From assembly GCA_963710495.1 (NCBI GenBank), contig CAVQAI010000009.1, forward strand, positions 186,001 to 250,000: a DNA stretch of 64,000 bases, given 5' to 3'. This document shows positions 28,516 through 37,539 of the stretch, piece after piece; position 1 is the first letter of the stretch, and each line of letters opens with the position of its first letter. Under the pieces are notes generated by a model. That model searched no databases and was not told the origin of the DNA. It saw only the letters and a list, made by a program, of their open reading frames with translations. This DNA comes from Bog-756 sp963710495. GTDB taxonomy: Bacteria > Actinomycetota > Acidimicrobiia > Acidimicrobiales > RAAP-2. The position numbers and the translations under genes are program-made.

Positions 28516-29823
28516 TCACCCGGCCGACGGGGACCTCAGATCGAAGCTCACCAGGTGGTAGTCCCGCTTGCCGCGGCGGAGGACGACGTAGCGGTCGGCG
28601 AGCAGGTCCGACGGCCCGATCGTCCGGTCGACCCCGTCGGCCTTCCGGTCGTTGACGTAGGCCCCGCCCTGTTCGAGCGTGCGGCGCGGCGTCACTCTTC
28701 GAGCTGGCCAGACCGGCGTCGACGAGCAGGTCGGCGAGCGGGGTGCCGGACCCGTCGAGCCGCTGGCGCGGCAGGGAGGTCGAGGGCGCATCGGCGAAGG
28801 CATCGAGGATCGTCTCCTCGTCGAGCAGATCTAGGTCCCCCCGAACAGGGCGGCGGCGGTGCGCTCGGCCTTGGCCGTGCTCGCCGCCCCGTGCACCAGG
28901 GTGCAGACCTGGCGGGCCAGCTGGCGCTGGGCCTCGCGCCGATCCGGGTGCGACGCGGTGGCCTCGTCGAGCTCGGTGATGGCCTCGTGCGGCAGGTCGG
29001 TGAAGTACCGGAGGAAGGACCCGACGACGGCGTCCTCACTTCGCAGGAAGAACTGGTACAGCTGGTACGGGCTGGTGCGAGCCGGGTCGAGCCACACCGT
29101 GTCGGACTCGGTCTTCCCGAACTTGGTTCCGTCCGCCTTTACCACCAGCGGGGTGGTGAGACCCCACACTTCCTCGTGGCGCATCCGGCGGACCAGGTCC
29201 ACGCCCATGGTGATGTTCCCCCACTGGTCACTCCCACCGACCTGCAGGCGGCACCCGAACTCGTCGAACAGATGGAGGAAGTCGGTGGCCTGCAGGAGCA
29301 TGTAGCTGAACTCGGTGTAGGAGATCGACCGGCCCGGAACCGACAGCCGCGATCGTACGGAGTCCTTTGCCACCATCTGGTTGACGGTGAAATGCTTCCC
29401 GACCTGCCGCAGGAATTCGAGGACGCGGAGGTCGCCCAGCCAGTCGGCGTTGTCGACGAGGGTCGCCCGGGTCGAGGGGTCACCGCCCTCGAAGTCCAGG
29501 AAAGCCTCGAGCTGACTGCGGATGGCTTCGGTGTTGGCGCGCAGCTCCTCCGCCGACAGCAGGGAGCGTTCTTCGGCCTTGCCCCCCGGGTCGCCGATGA
29601 ACCCGGTGCCCCCGCCGGCCAGAGCGATCGGCCGGTGGCCGCCGCGCTGGAGGCGTCGCAGGGTGCACAGCTGCATCAGGTGGCCGACGTGCAGGCTGTC
29701 GGCGGTCGGGTCGAAGCCGCTGTAGGCGGTGAGGCCGCCCGCATCGAGACGCTCCTCGATGCCCGGATCGGTCAGCTGATGGATGAGCCCTCGGAAACGG
29801 AAGTCCTCGGCCAGCGCGGTCAC
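28516..29823 (-). CDS. tyrS: Tyrosyl-tRNA synthetase, with two apparent frameshifts
   Basis: It charges tRNA-Tyr. The catalytic domain is intact: YSGFDPTADSLHVGHLMQL holds the HIGH motif as HVGH, and KFGKTESDT is the KMSKS motif. The frame then closes after ALFGG at 28831, inside a run of six Cs (28837-28842, G-run on the coding strand). One more base there restores a linker (DLDLLDEETILDAF). A second shift near 28690 is needed to enter the S4 RNA-binding domain (RRTLEQGGAYVNDRKADG). The gene is essential, so these are probably sequence errors. Confidence 0.9.
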
Positions 29824-29963
29824 GGTGTCAGCCTGCCACGTCAGGGAGGGCGCGAAGCCGGTCCGCTACCATCGCAGTCATCCGGAGCGGGGCCGTGGCG
29901 GGACCGCAGCAGCCCCGCACCATCGCAGCCGCGGTGGCGGCCGGCGCCCATGGCGAGGAGCCC

Positions 29964-31313
29964 ATGACGGTAAACCCGTACCTCCACGGAAACTACGCGC
30001 CGGTGCTCGAGGAGCGCAGCGACGACCACGAGTTGCCGGTCACCGGCTTCATCCCGCCCGATCTGGACGGTCGGCTCCTACGCAACGGGCCCAACCCGTC
30101 GGTGGTGCCGGCCGACGAGTCCGAATACGACTGGTTCAACGGAGACGGGATGATCCATGCCGTCGCCCTCGGCGGCGGGAAGGCGCTCGGCTACCGAAAC
30201 CGCTGGGTCCGTACCCGCTCCCTGGCGGACAAGCTCGGCACGGACCGACCGAAGGGACCGCGCGAACCGATCGACACGCCGGCCAACACGCATGTGATCC
30301 GTCATGGCGGGACCACCCTCGCCTTGGCCGAGCAGGGATTCCCACATCTGGTCTCCGACGACCTCGGCACCGCCCGCGTGCACGACTTCGACGGTGCGTT
30401 GGCCTCGCCCATGGGTGCGCATCCGAAGACGGACCCTCAGACCGGTGACCTCGTCTTCCTCGGGTGCGACGTGTTCGGGCCACCGTTTCTCCGCTACCAC
30501 GTCGTCGACTCAACCGGGGCCCTGGTGCGCACCGAGGACATCGATCTACGACGCGCCGTCCTCATGCACGACTTCGGCGTCACCGCCACCCGCGTCGTCC
30601 TCTTGGACCTCCCCGTCCTCTTCGACCTCGAGCTCGCCGCCTCCGGGCGGTCGTTCCCGTATCGCTGGATGCCCGAGGCCGGTGCCCGGGTCGGGATCAT
30701 GCCTCGATCGGGCGGCGACTCCGACATCATCTGGATCGGTATCGACCCGGTCTACGCCCTCCACGTCCTGAACGCCTTCGATGACGGCGACGCCATCGTG
30801 ATGGACGTCGTTCGCTACGACGCCTTTTTGGACACCGGGCCCGGAGGCGCGCTGTCCTCGGGCCTCCCCACCCTCGCCCGGTGGACACTCGACCCGGCCG
30901 GTGGCCGCGTCAGCGAGCAGCGCCTCGACGACACACCGGTCGATCTGCCCCGCATCGACGAGGTGGTCTCGGGGGCACGGCACCGCTACGGCTACGCCAC
31001 CCGCCTCGGCCCGGACACGAGCGAACCGGCCCAGATCGGGCTGATCAAGTACGACCTCCAGCGCGACGAGTCGACCCGCTTCGACCCCGGCGAACACCGG
31101 TTCCCCGGCGAACCGGTCTTCGTCAGGGCGGCCGACGGGCGGGCGGAGGACGAGGGCTGGGTGCTGACCGTCGTGTTCGACGCCACCCGGGGGGCAAGCG
31201 ACCTGGTCATCCTGGACGGCACCGCCTTCGGTGGCCTGCCGGTCGCCACCGTTCACCTACCGGCCCGGGTCCCCTACGGACTCCACGGGTCGTGGGTACC
31301 CACCAACAGCTGA
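29964..31313 (+). CDS. Carotenoid oxygenase family protein
   Basis: These non-heme iron enzymes cleave carotenoids or stilbene-like compounds. The 449-residue beta-propeller protein holds the four expected iron-ligand histidine contexts: GAHPKTDP, VLMHDFGVT, YALHVLNAFDDGD and VPYGLHGSW. NGPNPSVVPADESEYDWFNG is the family N-terminus. The ATG at 29964 has GAGGAG three bases upstream. The substrate cannot be told from sequence. No carotenoid synthesis genes are in the window. A TACCAT element at 29867-29872 may be its -10 box. Confidence 0.9.
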   Translation: MTVNPYLHGNYAPVLEERSDDHELPVTGFIPPDLDGRLLRNGPNPSVVPADESEYDWFNGDGMIHAVALGGGKALGYRNRWVRTRSLADKLGTDRPKGPREPIDTPANTHVIRHGGTTLALAEQGFPHLVSDDLGTARVHDFDGALASPMGAHPKTDPQTGDLVFLGCDVFGPPFLRYHVVDSTGALVRTEDIDLRRAVLMHDFGVTATRVVLLDLPVLFDLELAASGRSFPYRWMPEAGARVGIMPRSGGDSDIIWIGIDPVYALHVLNAFDDGDAIVMDVVRYDAFLDTGPGGALSSGLPTLARWTLDPAGGRVSEQRLDDTPVDLPRIDEVVSGARHRYGYATRLGPDTSEPAQIGLIKYDLQRDESTRFDPGEHRFPGEPVFVRAADGRAEDEGWVLTVVFDATRGASDLVILDGTAFGGLPVATVHLPARVPYGLHGSWVPTNS

Positions 31314-31372
31314 ACACCGGCTCCGACCAACAGCTGGGCACGGCTCCGACCAACAGCTGGGCACGGGCCCCG
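31302..31372. repeat. Three tandem copies of a 23-24 base unit at the end of the carotenoid oxygenase gene
   Basis: Copies start at 31302, 31326 and 31349, each opening ACCAACAGCTG. The first copy spans the last codons and stop of the oxygenase gene, so the array seems to have grown from coding sequence. The rest of the gap to 31449 holds nothing recognised. Confidence 0.8.
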
Positions 31373-31449
31373 CGCCCGCTGCCACCAACTCGAGGTCAGT
31401 CCGCGCGACACTGGCTGGCCCGACAACACGGCCCCAGTCCAGTGCCGGC

Positions 31450-32862
31450 ATGTTGCCGCCAGACGGGGCCGGCCGCCATCCCACCGTGTCATCCACCGAC
31501 CCACCCCCGACTCCGCGCCGGTCCCGCCCTTCGGGAGGTCCTTCGCCCGCCCCGGTCGGCCGGCCGCGCCCGGGCCCGCCGGCTGCCTCGCCGAGCCGTT
31601 CCGAGTTCACCGGACCGATCCTGAGCGGGCAGGTCGCCGTGCCCAGCCGCCGCGAGCGGCGCCGGGCCAGGAAGCGGCGGCGGCGGCCGGCCGAGCGGAT
31701 CCTACGTGGCTTCATTGTCGTCATCCTGGTCCTCCTGCTGGTCACCGGGCTCGGCTACGGCTACTTCCGGTACCAGTGGAGCAAGGTGTCCTCCAGCCCC
31801 TGTGACACCTGTGTGGCGGCGGCCAATGGCCAGCCCTACAACATCCTGCTGATCGGCTCGGACAGCCGGGCGGGTGAGACGGCGGCGCAAGCCCAACAGT
31901 TCGGTTCGGCCAGCAATGCCGGGGGGCAGCGAAGCGACACCATCAAGATCATCCATGTCGACCCCGCAGCCGGGACCGCCTCCTCGCTCTCCATCCCGCG
32001 CGACACCTACGTCACCCTCTCCGGACTGGCATCCGGCAGCCCGTTGTCCACCAGCAACAAGATCAACGCCGCGTTCTCCGACGGTCCCGACGGCCTGATC
32101 AAGACCATCCAGAACACGTTCGGCATCCCCATCAGCCACTACATCGAGATCAGCTTCTTCGGTGTCATGGACGCGGTCAACGCCCTCGGCGGGATCAGCA
32201 TGGACTTCCCCTATCCGGTGCGGGACCACAACTCCGCCACCGGCGTCAACGAGTCCGGCCTCGACATCACCCGGTCGGGGTGTCAGGTCCTCAACGGGTC
32301 ACAGGCGCTCTCACTGTCGCGGTCTCGCTACTTCCAGTACTACGCCAACGGCCAATGGATCCAGGACCCCACCTCCGACATCGGTCGCATCCAACGGCAG
32401 AACATGATCATCTCGGCCGCCATCAACCAGGCCAAGTCCACCTACAACCCCCTCCGCCTCAACGCCCTGCTGACCTCCGTCGTCCACGACTTCAGCAAGG
32501 ACGACGACCTCACCCCCGGGGACCTGTTCGGCCTGGCGGAGCGCTACCACGCCTTCTCCGGCTCGCAACTCCGAGCCACGACCCTGCCCACGACCCCCGG
32601 CGACTCGGCGGTGGCCGGCTCGGTGGAGATCGTTCAGCCCGACTCGGCCGCCGCCGTGATCAGCGACTTCCTGGGCGGCACCGTCGGACCCATCACCACT
32701 CCGCCGCTCGACGCCGATGGCCAGCCCATGGCGCTCCCGGTCGACACCACGACCACCACCCTGGCGACGGTACCGGCGACGTCGTCGCCGTCGCCTGGAG
32801 CGGGGGCCACCCCGGCGACAGCCCCGCCGGCCATTCCGCCCTACGACCCTCGCCCCTGCTGA
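31450..32862 (+). CDS. LytR-CpsA-Psr (LCP) family cell-wall glycopolymer ligase
   Basis: LCP proteins attach teichoic acid-like or arabinogalactan polymers to peptidoglycan. After a Pro-rich and then Arg-rich cytoplasmic segment, one membrane helix lies at about residues 85-108 (GFIVVILVLLLVTGLGYGY). The extracellular catalytic domain has ILLIGSDSRAG, RSDTIKIIHVD, SIPRDTYV, INAAFSDGPDG and SRSRYFQYY with conserved arginines that bind polyprenyl phosphate. A Thr/Pro-rich tail closes the 470 residues. The start is uncertain: ATG 31450 or GTG 31486. Its end overlaps menD, which converges, by 22 bases. Confidence 0.9.
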   Translation: MLPPDGAGRHPTVSSTDPPPTPRRSRPSGGPSPAPVGRPRPGPPAASPSRSEFTGPILSGQVAVPSRRERRRARKRRRRPAERILRGFIVVILVLLLVTGLGYGYFRYQWSKVSSSPCDTCVAAANGQPYNILLIGSDSRAGETAAQAQQFGSASNAGGQRSDTIKIIHVDPAAGTASSLSIPRDTYVTLSGLASGSPLSTSNKINAAFSDGPDGLIKTIQNTFGIPISHYIEISFFGVMDAVNALGGISMDFPYPVRDHNSATGVNESGLDITRSGCQVLNGSQALSLSRSRYFQYYANGQWIQDPTSDIGRIQRQNMIISAAINQAKSTYNPLRLNALLTSVVHDFSKDDDLTPGDLFGLAERYHAFSGSQLRATTLPTTPGDSAVAGSVEIVQPDSAAAVISDFLGGTVGPITTPPLDADGQPMALPVDTTTTTLATVPATSSPSPGAGATPATAPPAIPPYDPRPC

Positions 32863-34679
32863 TCCCGGCGGTGGCCGTCCACGGCGGCGGCGATGGCCTC
32901 GTCGAGTCGACGGTGCCGGGACACGTTGTCGGCGCGGGCCGGGAGCCGTACCCGGATGACCGACGGGCCCGGGCCGGCCAGCCTTCGGCCGAGGGCCTCC
33001 TCGAATCGGCCTGCCCCGGCACCCTGGTCGATGTCGTCGACCGGCCACCCCAGCCCGGCGGCCACCTCGGCCACGTCGGATGACTGCGGGGTACCGAAGA
33101 GAGCGTCGAATTGTCTCTCCTCCAAGGAGGTGGCCACCTCCAGGAAGGAGAAGATCCCACCCCCCTGGTTGTCGGCCACCACCACGGTGAGGTCGGGAGC
33201 GAACCCGTCGGCCCGCACCAGGGCCGAGATGTCGTGGAGGAAGGCCAGGTCGCCGACGAGGGCCACGACGGGGCCGCCGGTGGCGACGGCCACGCCGCAG
33301 GCGGTGGACACCACCCCGTCGATGCCGTTGACGCCCCGGTTGGCCAGCACCCTCGCCGGTGTGGAGCGCCGGCCGGCATACGACTCCACGTCGCGGATGG
33401 GCATCGACGCCGACACCACCAGCGCCGCCTCGCCCGGCAGCGTTGCGACCAGCCGGCGGGCCAGCGATGGCTCGCACAGCGGGGCGGCCGCGTCCCCGGT
33501 GGCCAGCACCCGGTCGATGGCCTCCTGCGCCCGGGCCTCCGCCGCCACCCAGTCCTGCCGCCAACCCCGGTCGGGGCCCGCCGACTCGGGGCCCGCCGAC
33601 TCGGGGCCGCCGAACCGCTCGACCACCTGTCGGCAGAAGGCGGCCGGGTCGGCGCGCACGAAGGTGTCCATCTGACGATCGGGATCGGGCCAGCGGCCGT
33701 GGGGTTCCACCGCCATCGACCGCCCTCCGGCCGACGCCGCCCGGGACAGGAACCGGTTGACCACCCGCGACAGCCAGCGGTCCCCGAGGTGGAGGACCAC
33801 GTCCGGCAGGTGCTCGGCCGCAAAGGCTTCGGCGCGAAGGATCCCGTCGGCCGCGGCCACCACTCCGGGTCGGTCGAGGCGCAGGCCCGAGCGCGGATCG
33901 GCGAGCACCGGCCACCCGAGCACGTCGGCCAGCTGCAGGACGGTGCCCGGATCGCCGCTTCCCCCACCGGCCACCACCAGGCCCCGTCGGCTCGGATGGA
34001 GGCCGTCCGGCCCGACCAGTTCGGCCAGGGAGGGCTCGGGCACCTCGAGACGGCCCGCCACGACGGCATGCCACGGCCTTCCTCCCCGGCGGCCGGGACC
34101 CGTTCCCCCAGCACGCCCGGGTTCTCCGAGCAGGGGCTCGCGGAAGGGCAGGTTGAGCTGGACCGGCCCCGGCCCGGCCGGGCCGCCGGTCGACTCGTGC
34201 AGCGCCCGGGCGGCCACCGACCGCCACATGGGCCGCCCGCCTGGGTCGGCCACGCCGGGGTCGAAGAACCAGCGGACGGCCGGACCGAACAGCCGGGCCT
34301 GGTCGATGGTCTGGTGGGCGCCGACGTCGTGCAGCTCGGGGGGCCGGTCGGCCGTGCAGGCGATGAGCGGCACCCCGGCCCGGTCGGCCTCGGCCACGGC
34401 GGCATGCAGCTCGGCGGTGGCGGTGCCGCTGGTGGTGAGCACGACGGCCGGATGGCCGGTGGCCAGCCCGATGCCGAGGGCGGTGAAGGCGGCCGAACGC
34501 TCGTCGAGCCGCACGTGCACGTCCACCGCCGGATGGGCGACCAGAGCCAGGGCCAGGGGGGTCGACCGGGACCCCGGGCACACCACGGCATGGGCCAGCC
34601 CACCACGGGCCCACTCGTCGACCACGGTGGTGGCGAAAGCGGCCTGGATGTCGGCGGCGTCCGGCTGGTCAGCGCCCAT
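32841..34679 (-). CDS. menD: SEPHCHC synthase (menaquinone biosynthesis)
   Basis: This thiamine-diphosphate enzyme joins 2-oxoglutarate and isochorismate. CPGSRSTPLALALVAHP and the catalytic region ERSAAFTALGIGLATGHPAV lie in the first 70 residues. The C-terminal cofactor domain includes GDLAFLHDISALVRADGF and DNQGGGIFSFL. The 612 residues are typical. A small repeat (GPESAGPESAGP near residue 360) shows local duplication. Its ATG shares CCATGG with an ATG of the divergent menH frame. The rest of the pathway is spread over both strands here. Confidence 0.95.
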   Translation of the reverse strand: MGADQPDAADIQAAFATTVVDEWARGGLAHAVVCPGSRSTPLALALVAHPAVDVHVRLDERSAAFTALGIGLATGHPAVVLTTSGTATAELHAAVAEADRAGVPLIACTADRPPELHDVGAHQTIDQARLFGPAVRWFFDPGVADPGGRPMWRSVAARALHESTGGPAGPGPVQLNLPFREPLLGEPGRAGGTGPGRRGGRPWHAVVAGRLEVPEPSLAELVGPDGLHPSRRGLVVAGGGSGDPGTVLQLADVLGWPVLADPRSGLRLDRPGVVAAADGILRAEAFAAEHLPDVVLHLGDRWLSRVVNRFLSRAASAGGRSMAVEPHGRWPDPDRQMDTFVRADPAAFCRQVVERFGGPESAGPESAGPDRGWRQDWVAAEARAQEAIDRVLATGDAAAPLCEPSLARRLVATLPGEAALVVSASMPIRDVESYAGRRSTPARVLANRGVNGIDGVVSTACGVAVATGGPVVALVGDLAFLHDISALVRADGFAPDLTVVVADNQGGGIFSFLEVATSLEERQFDALFGTPQSSDVAEVAAGLGWPVDDIDQGAGAGRFEEALGRRLAGPGPSVIRVRLPARADNVSRHRRLDEAIAAAVDGHRRDQQGRGS

Positions 34680-34701
34680 GGCTACGCTCGCCAGAGCCCC
34701 G

Positions 34702-35533
34702 ATGCCGCTCGCTCCACCATCGTCGTCCCCGCCCGAGGGGCCACCGGTCACCGACCGGCTCCACACCGAGATCATCGGGGCCGGACAAACGGTGGTGCTG
34801 GCCCACGGCTTCACCCAGACAGGGCGGGTGTGGGGATCGCTCGACGTACACCTGGCTGCCGACCACCGGGTCGTGCGGGTCGACCTGCCCGGTCACGGCC
34901 GGTCGGGCGGAGTCCGGGCGACCCTGGCCGGCGGGGCCAGGCTCCTGGCCGATGCCGGGGGTCGGGCCAACTACCTCGGCTACTCGATGGGGGCCCGGTT
35001 CTGCCTGCAGTTGGCCCTGGCCCGGCCGGGCATCGTCGATCGGCTGGTGCTCATCTCGGGCACCGCCGGCCTCGAGAGCCCCGACGAGCGCCGCGCCCGT
35101 CGACGCTCCGACGAGGCCCTCGCCGAGGAGCTCGACCCGGCCGGGACCGGGTCCCCAGCGATGAGAGTCGACTCGTTCGTACGGCGCTGGCTGGAGAACC
35201 CCATGTTCGCCGGCCTCAGCCCGGCCGCCGGCGGGCTGGAGGAGCGGTTGACCAACACCGGCGCCGGCCTGGCTTCGAGCTTGCGCCTGGCCGGCACGGG
35301 CACCCAGCGGCCGCGCTGGGACGCCCTCCACCGCCTGCGGATGCCGGTCCTGATCGTCACCGGCGCGGCGGGACGAGAAATTCTGCGCCCTGGGGCGGCG
35401 GATGGCCCGTTCGATCGGGCCCAATGCCGTGCACCGGGTGGTCGAGGGCGCCGGCCACGCCCCTCATCTCGAACGACCTGTCGAAGTGGCCGACCTGGTC
35501 CGCATCCACATCGACGGCCCCGTCGGCGGTTGA
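34702..35533 (+). CDS. menH: Alpha/beta hydrolase, probably SHCHC synthase MenH; one apparent frameshift
   Basis: MenH removes pyruvate from SEPHCHC. The nucleophile elbow is LGYSMGARF, and VLAHGFTQTGRVW and DLPGHGRSGG are typical of the family. The last 55 codons are in another frame: one extra base near 35370 (GGCGCGGCGGGACG) must be removed to read VTGARDEKF (acid) and EGAGHAPHLERP (histidine). The location between menD and menA supports MenH over other hydrolases. The ATG at 34702 is chosen because TACGCT lies upstream; the in-frame ATG at 34678 overlaps the menD start. Confidence 0.82.
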
Positions 35534-35540
35534 GCACTCC

Positions 35541-36515
35541 TCACCGGATCCACAACCAGAGGGCCAGGGCCACCAACCCGCCGAACACCATCTGCAGCCG
35601 CGCCGTGGCGGCCAGCACGGGAAGCAGGGCCCGGCCCTCGGCATCGCCCTCGACGATCTGCACCGGCGCCACGGCCGCGAAGACCGCGGCCAGCGGGAGG
35701 AAGGCGGCCCAGGGACGGGGACCGGCCACCGCCCCCGTCACCGACACCAGTCCCCAGACCGCCGCTCCGGCCAGGGGCAGGGCCACGCACAGGGTGTACA
35801 CGTGCCCGGCCCGCCGGCGGCCGATGCGGACGGCCAGCGTGCGCTTGCCGGCGACGGTGTCGCCGGCGATATCGCGCAGGTTGTTGGCCAGGAGCAGGGC
35901 GGTGGCCAACAGGCCGATCCCGGCTGCGGCCAGCCACACCACCGGCCGGTCGAGGCGCAGGGTCTGCACGTAGTAGGTGCCCACCGTCGCCACCAGCCCG
36001 AAGAAGACGAAGACGAACGCCTCGCCCCAACCGGCGTACCCGTAGGGGCGTGGTCCGCCGGTGTAGAGCCAGCCGGCGGCCAGGCTGGCCGCCCCGACCA
36101 CCAGGATCCACCACGAGGTGACCGAGGCCAGCGCCAGACCGGCCAGGCCGGCCACCCCGAAGCTCGTCAGGGCGGCCCGCCGGACCGCCTCGGGGGTGGC
36201 CAGGCCCGAGGCCACCAAGCGGAGCGGTCCGACCCGGACCGCGTCGGTTCCCCGGATGCCGTCCGAGTAGTCGTTGGCATAGTTGGTCCCCACCTGGATG
36301 GCCAGGCCCACGACCAGGGCGCCGAGAGCCCGCCACCAGCTGCCGGCGGGCAGGCTGCCGCCGTGCTGGCCGCTGAGCGGGTGGGCGGCCGCCGTGCCGG
36401 CCAGGACCGGCACCAACGCCGCCGGCAGGGTGCGCGGACGTGCTCCGAGCACCCAGCGACGGATCGGGCCGGGTGGCGACGGAGCCGGAGCCAAACCGCC
36501 GTCACCGGTGGTCAT
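35541..36515 (-). CDS. menA: 1,4-dihydroxy-2-naphthoate polyprenyltransferase
   Basis: This membrane enzyme attaches the isoprenoid tail to DHNA. The first aspartate motif is NYANDYSDGIRGTD near residue 82 and the second is NNLRDIAGDTVAGKRTLAVR near residue 215. About eight hydrophobic segments are seen. The start at ATG 36515 removes an upstream extension that overlaps menB. Length is 324 residues. It lies 25 bases after menB and converges with menH. Confidence 0.94.
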   Translation of the reverse strand: MTTGDGGLAPAPSPPGPIRRWVLGARPRTLPAALVPVLAGTAAAHPLSGQHGGSLPAGSWWRALGALVVGLAIQVGTNYANDYSDGIRGTDAVRVGPLRLVASGLATPEAVRRAALTSFGVAGLAGLALASVTSWWILVVGAASLAAGWLYTGGPRPYGYAGWGEAFVFVFFGLVATVGTYYVQTLRLDRPVVWLAAAGIGLLATALLLANNLRDIAGDTVAGKRTLAVRIGRRRAGHVYTLCVALPLAGAAVWGLVSVTGAVAGPRPWAAFLPLAAVFAAVAPVQIVEGDAEGRALLPVLAATARLQMVFGGLVALALWLWIR

Positions 36516-36540
36516 CCCCGCCTCCCGGACGGTTCCCCGG

Positions 36541-37485
36541 TCACGGGCGCCGCAGGAAGTGTCCGAAGTCGGGGGCCCGGTGCTCCTGGAAGGCGTTGCG
36601 CCCCTCTTGGGCCTCATCGCTCATATAGAAGAGCATGGTGGCGTCACCGGCGAACTGCTGGAGCCCGGCCAGTCCGTCGTCGGCGGCGTGGAGCCCCCCC
36701 TTCAGCATGCGGAGCGCCAGGGGCGAGAGCGAGAGCATCTGCCGGCACCAGGCCACCGTCTCGCGCTCGAGATCATCCAGCGGCACCACCTGGTTGACCA
36801 GTCCCCAGTCGAGGGCCGTAGCCGCGTCGTACTGCCGGCAGAGGAACCAGACCTCCTTGGCGCGCTTGAGGCCGACCGTACGCGCCAGCAGGCTGGCCCC
36901 GTACCCTCCGTCGAAGCTGCCCACCTTCGGGCCGGTCTGCCCGAAGCGAGCGTTGTCGGCGGCAATGGTCAGGTCGCAGACGAGGTGCAGGACGTGGCCG
37001 CCCCCGATGGCATAGCCGGCCACCATGGCCACCACCGGTTTCGGGAGGCGTCGGATCTGTATCTGCAGGTCGAGGACGTTGAGACGGCCGATACCCTGGT
37101 GAGCCACGGCGTCATCACCGAGGTAGCCGTCGTCCCCCCGGATCCTCTGGTCACCGCCCGAACAGAAGGCGTCCGGCCCCTCGCCGGTCAGGATGACCGC
37201 GCCCACCGACGGGTCGTCCCGGGCCCGGTTGAAGCCGTCGGCCAGCTCGAACAGCGTCTGGGGCCGGAAGGCATTGCGGACTTCGGGCCGGGCGATGGTC
37301 AGCTTGACCAGGCCTTCGGCCACGTCGTAATGGATGTCGCGGTAGCCCTGGCTCCGGCGTTCCCATGCCGGCGCGGGAAGCAGCCGGAACCGGTCCACGG
37401 GGTCCTCTGGTGCGCCCCGCACCACAGTGGCGCCGGCAGCGTTCCCCCCAGCCCGTCCTCCCTGGTCATCGACCCGTTCAACCAT
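36541..37485 (-). CDS. menB: 1,4-dihydroxy-2-naphthoyl-CoA synthase
   Basis: This crotonase-fold enzyme closes the naphthoate ring. The family segments are ARPEVRNAFRPQTLFEL, FCSGGDQRIRG, AGYAIGGGHVLHLVCDL and GSFDGGYGASLLAR. The catalytic aspartate in SFDGGYG is present. The ATG at 37485 is preferred (AGGAG eleven bases upstream); a GTG at 37512 is possible. The N-terminal 45 residues are not conserved. It is divergent from menE, 54 bases apart. Confidence 0.93.
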   Translation of the reverse strand: MVERVDDQGGRAGGNAAGATVVRGAPEDPVDRFRLLPAPAWERRSQGYRDIHYDVAEGLVKLTIARPEVRNAFRPQTLFELADGFNRARDDPSVGAVILTGEGPDAFCSGGDQRIRGDDGYLGDDAVAHQGIGRLNVLDLQIQIRRLPKPVVAMVAGYAIGGGHVLHLVCDLTIAADNARFGQTGPKVGSFDGGYGASLLARTVGLKRAKEVWFLCRQYDAATALDWGLVNQVVPLDDLERETVAWCRQMLSLSPLALRMLKGGLHAADDGLAGLQQFAGDATMLFYMSDEAQEGRNAFQEHRAPDFGHFLRRP

Positions 37486-37505
37486 TCGACCAATCACTCC
37501 TAGAG

Positions 37506-37532
37506 TTGTCACTCGTACGGTCGACCTAGGCT
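37506..37532 (+). promoter_or_regulatory. Putative promoter for leaderless menE mRNA
   Basis: TTGTCA (37506-37511) and TAGGCT (37527-37532) are separated by 15 bases. The -10 box ends seven bases before the menE ATG at 37540, so the mRNA would begin at or next to the start codon. Confidence 0.55.
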
Positions 37533-37539
37533 ACCCCCC

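Noticed and set aside
33111..36797. A 1228-codon open frame on the plus strand
   Set aside because: It crosses menD, menH and menA in non-coding frames and is Gly/Arg/His-rich; each region already holds a recognised gene.
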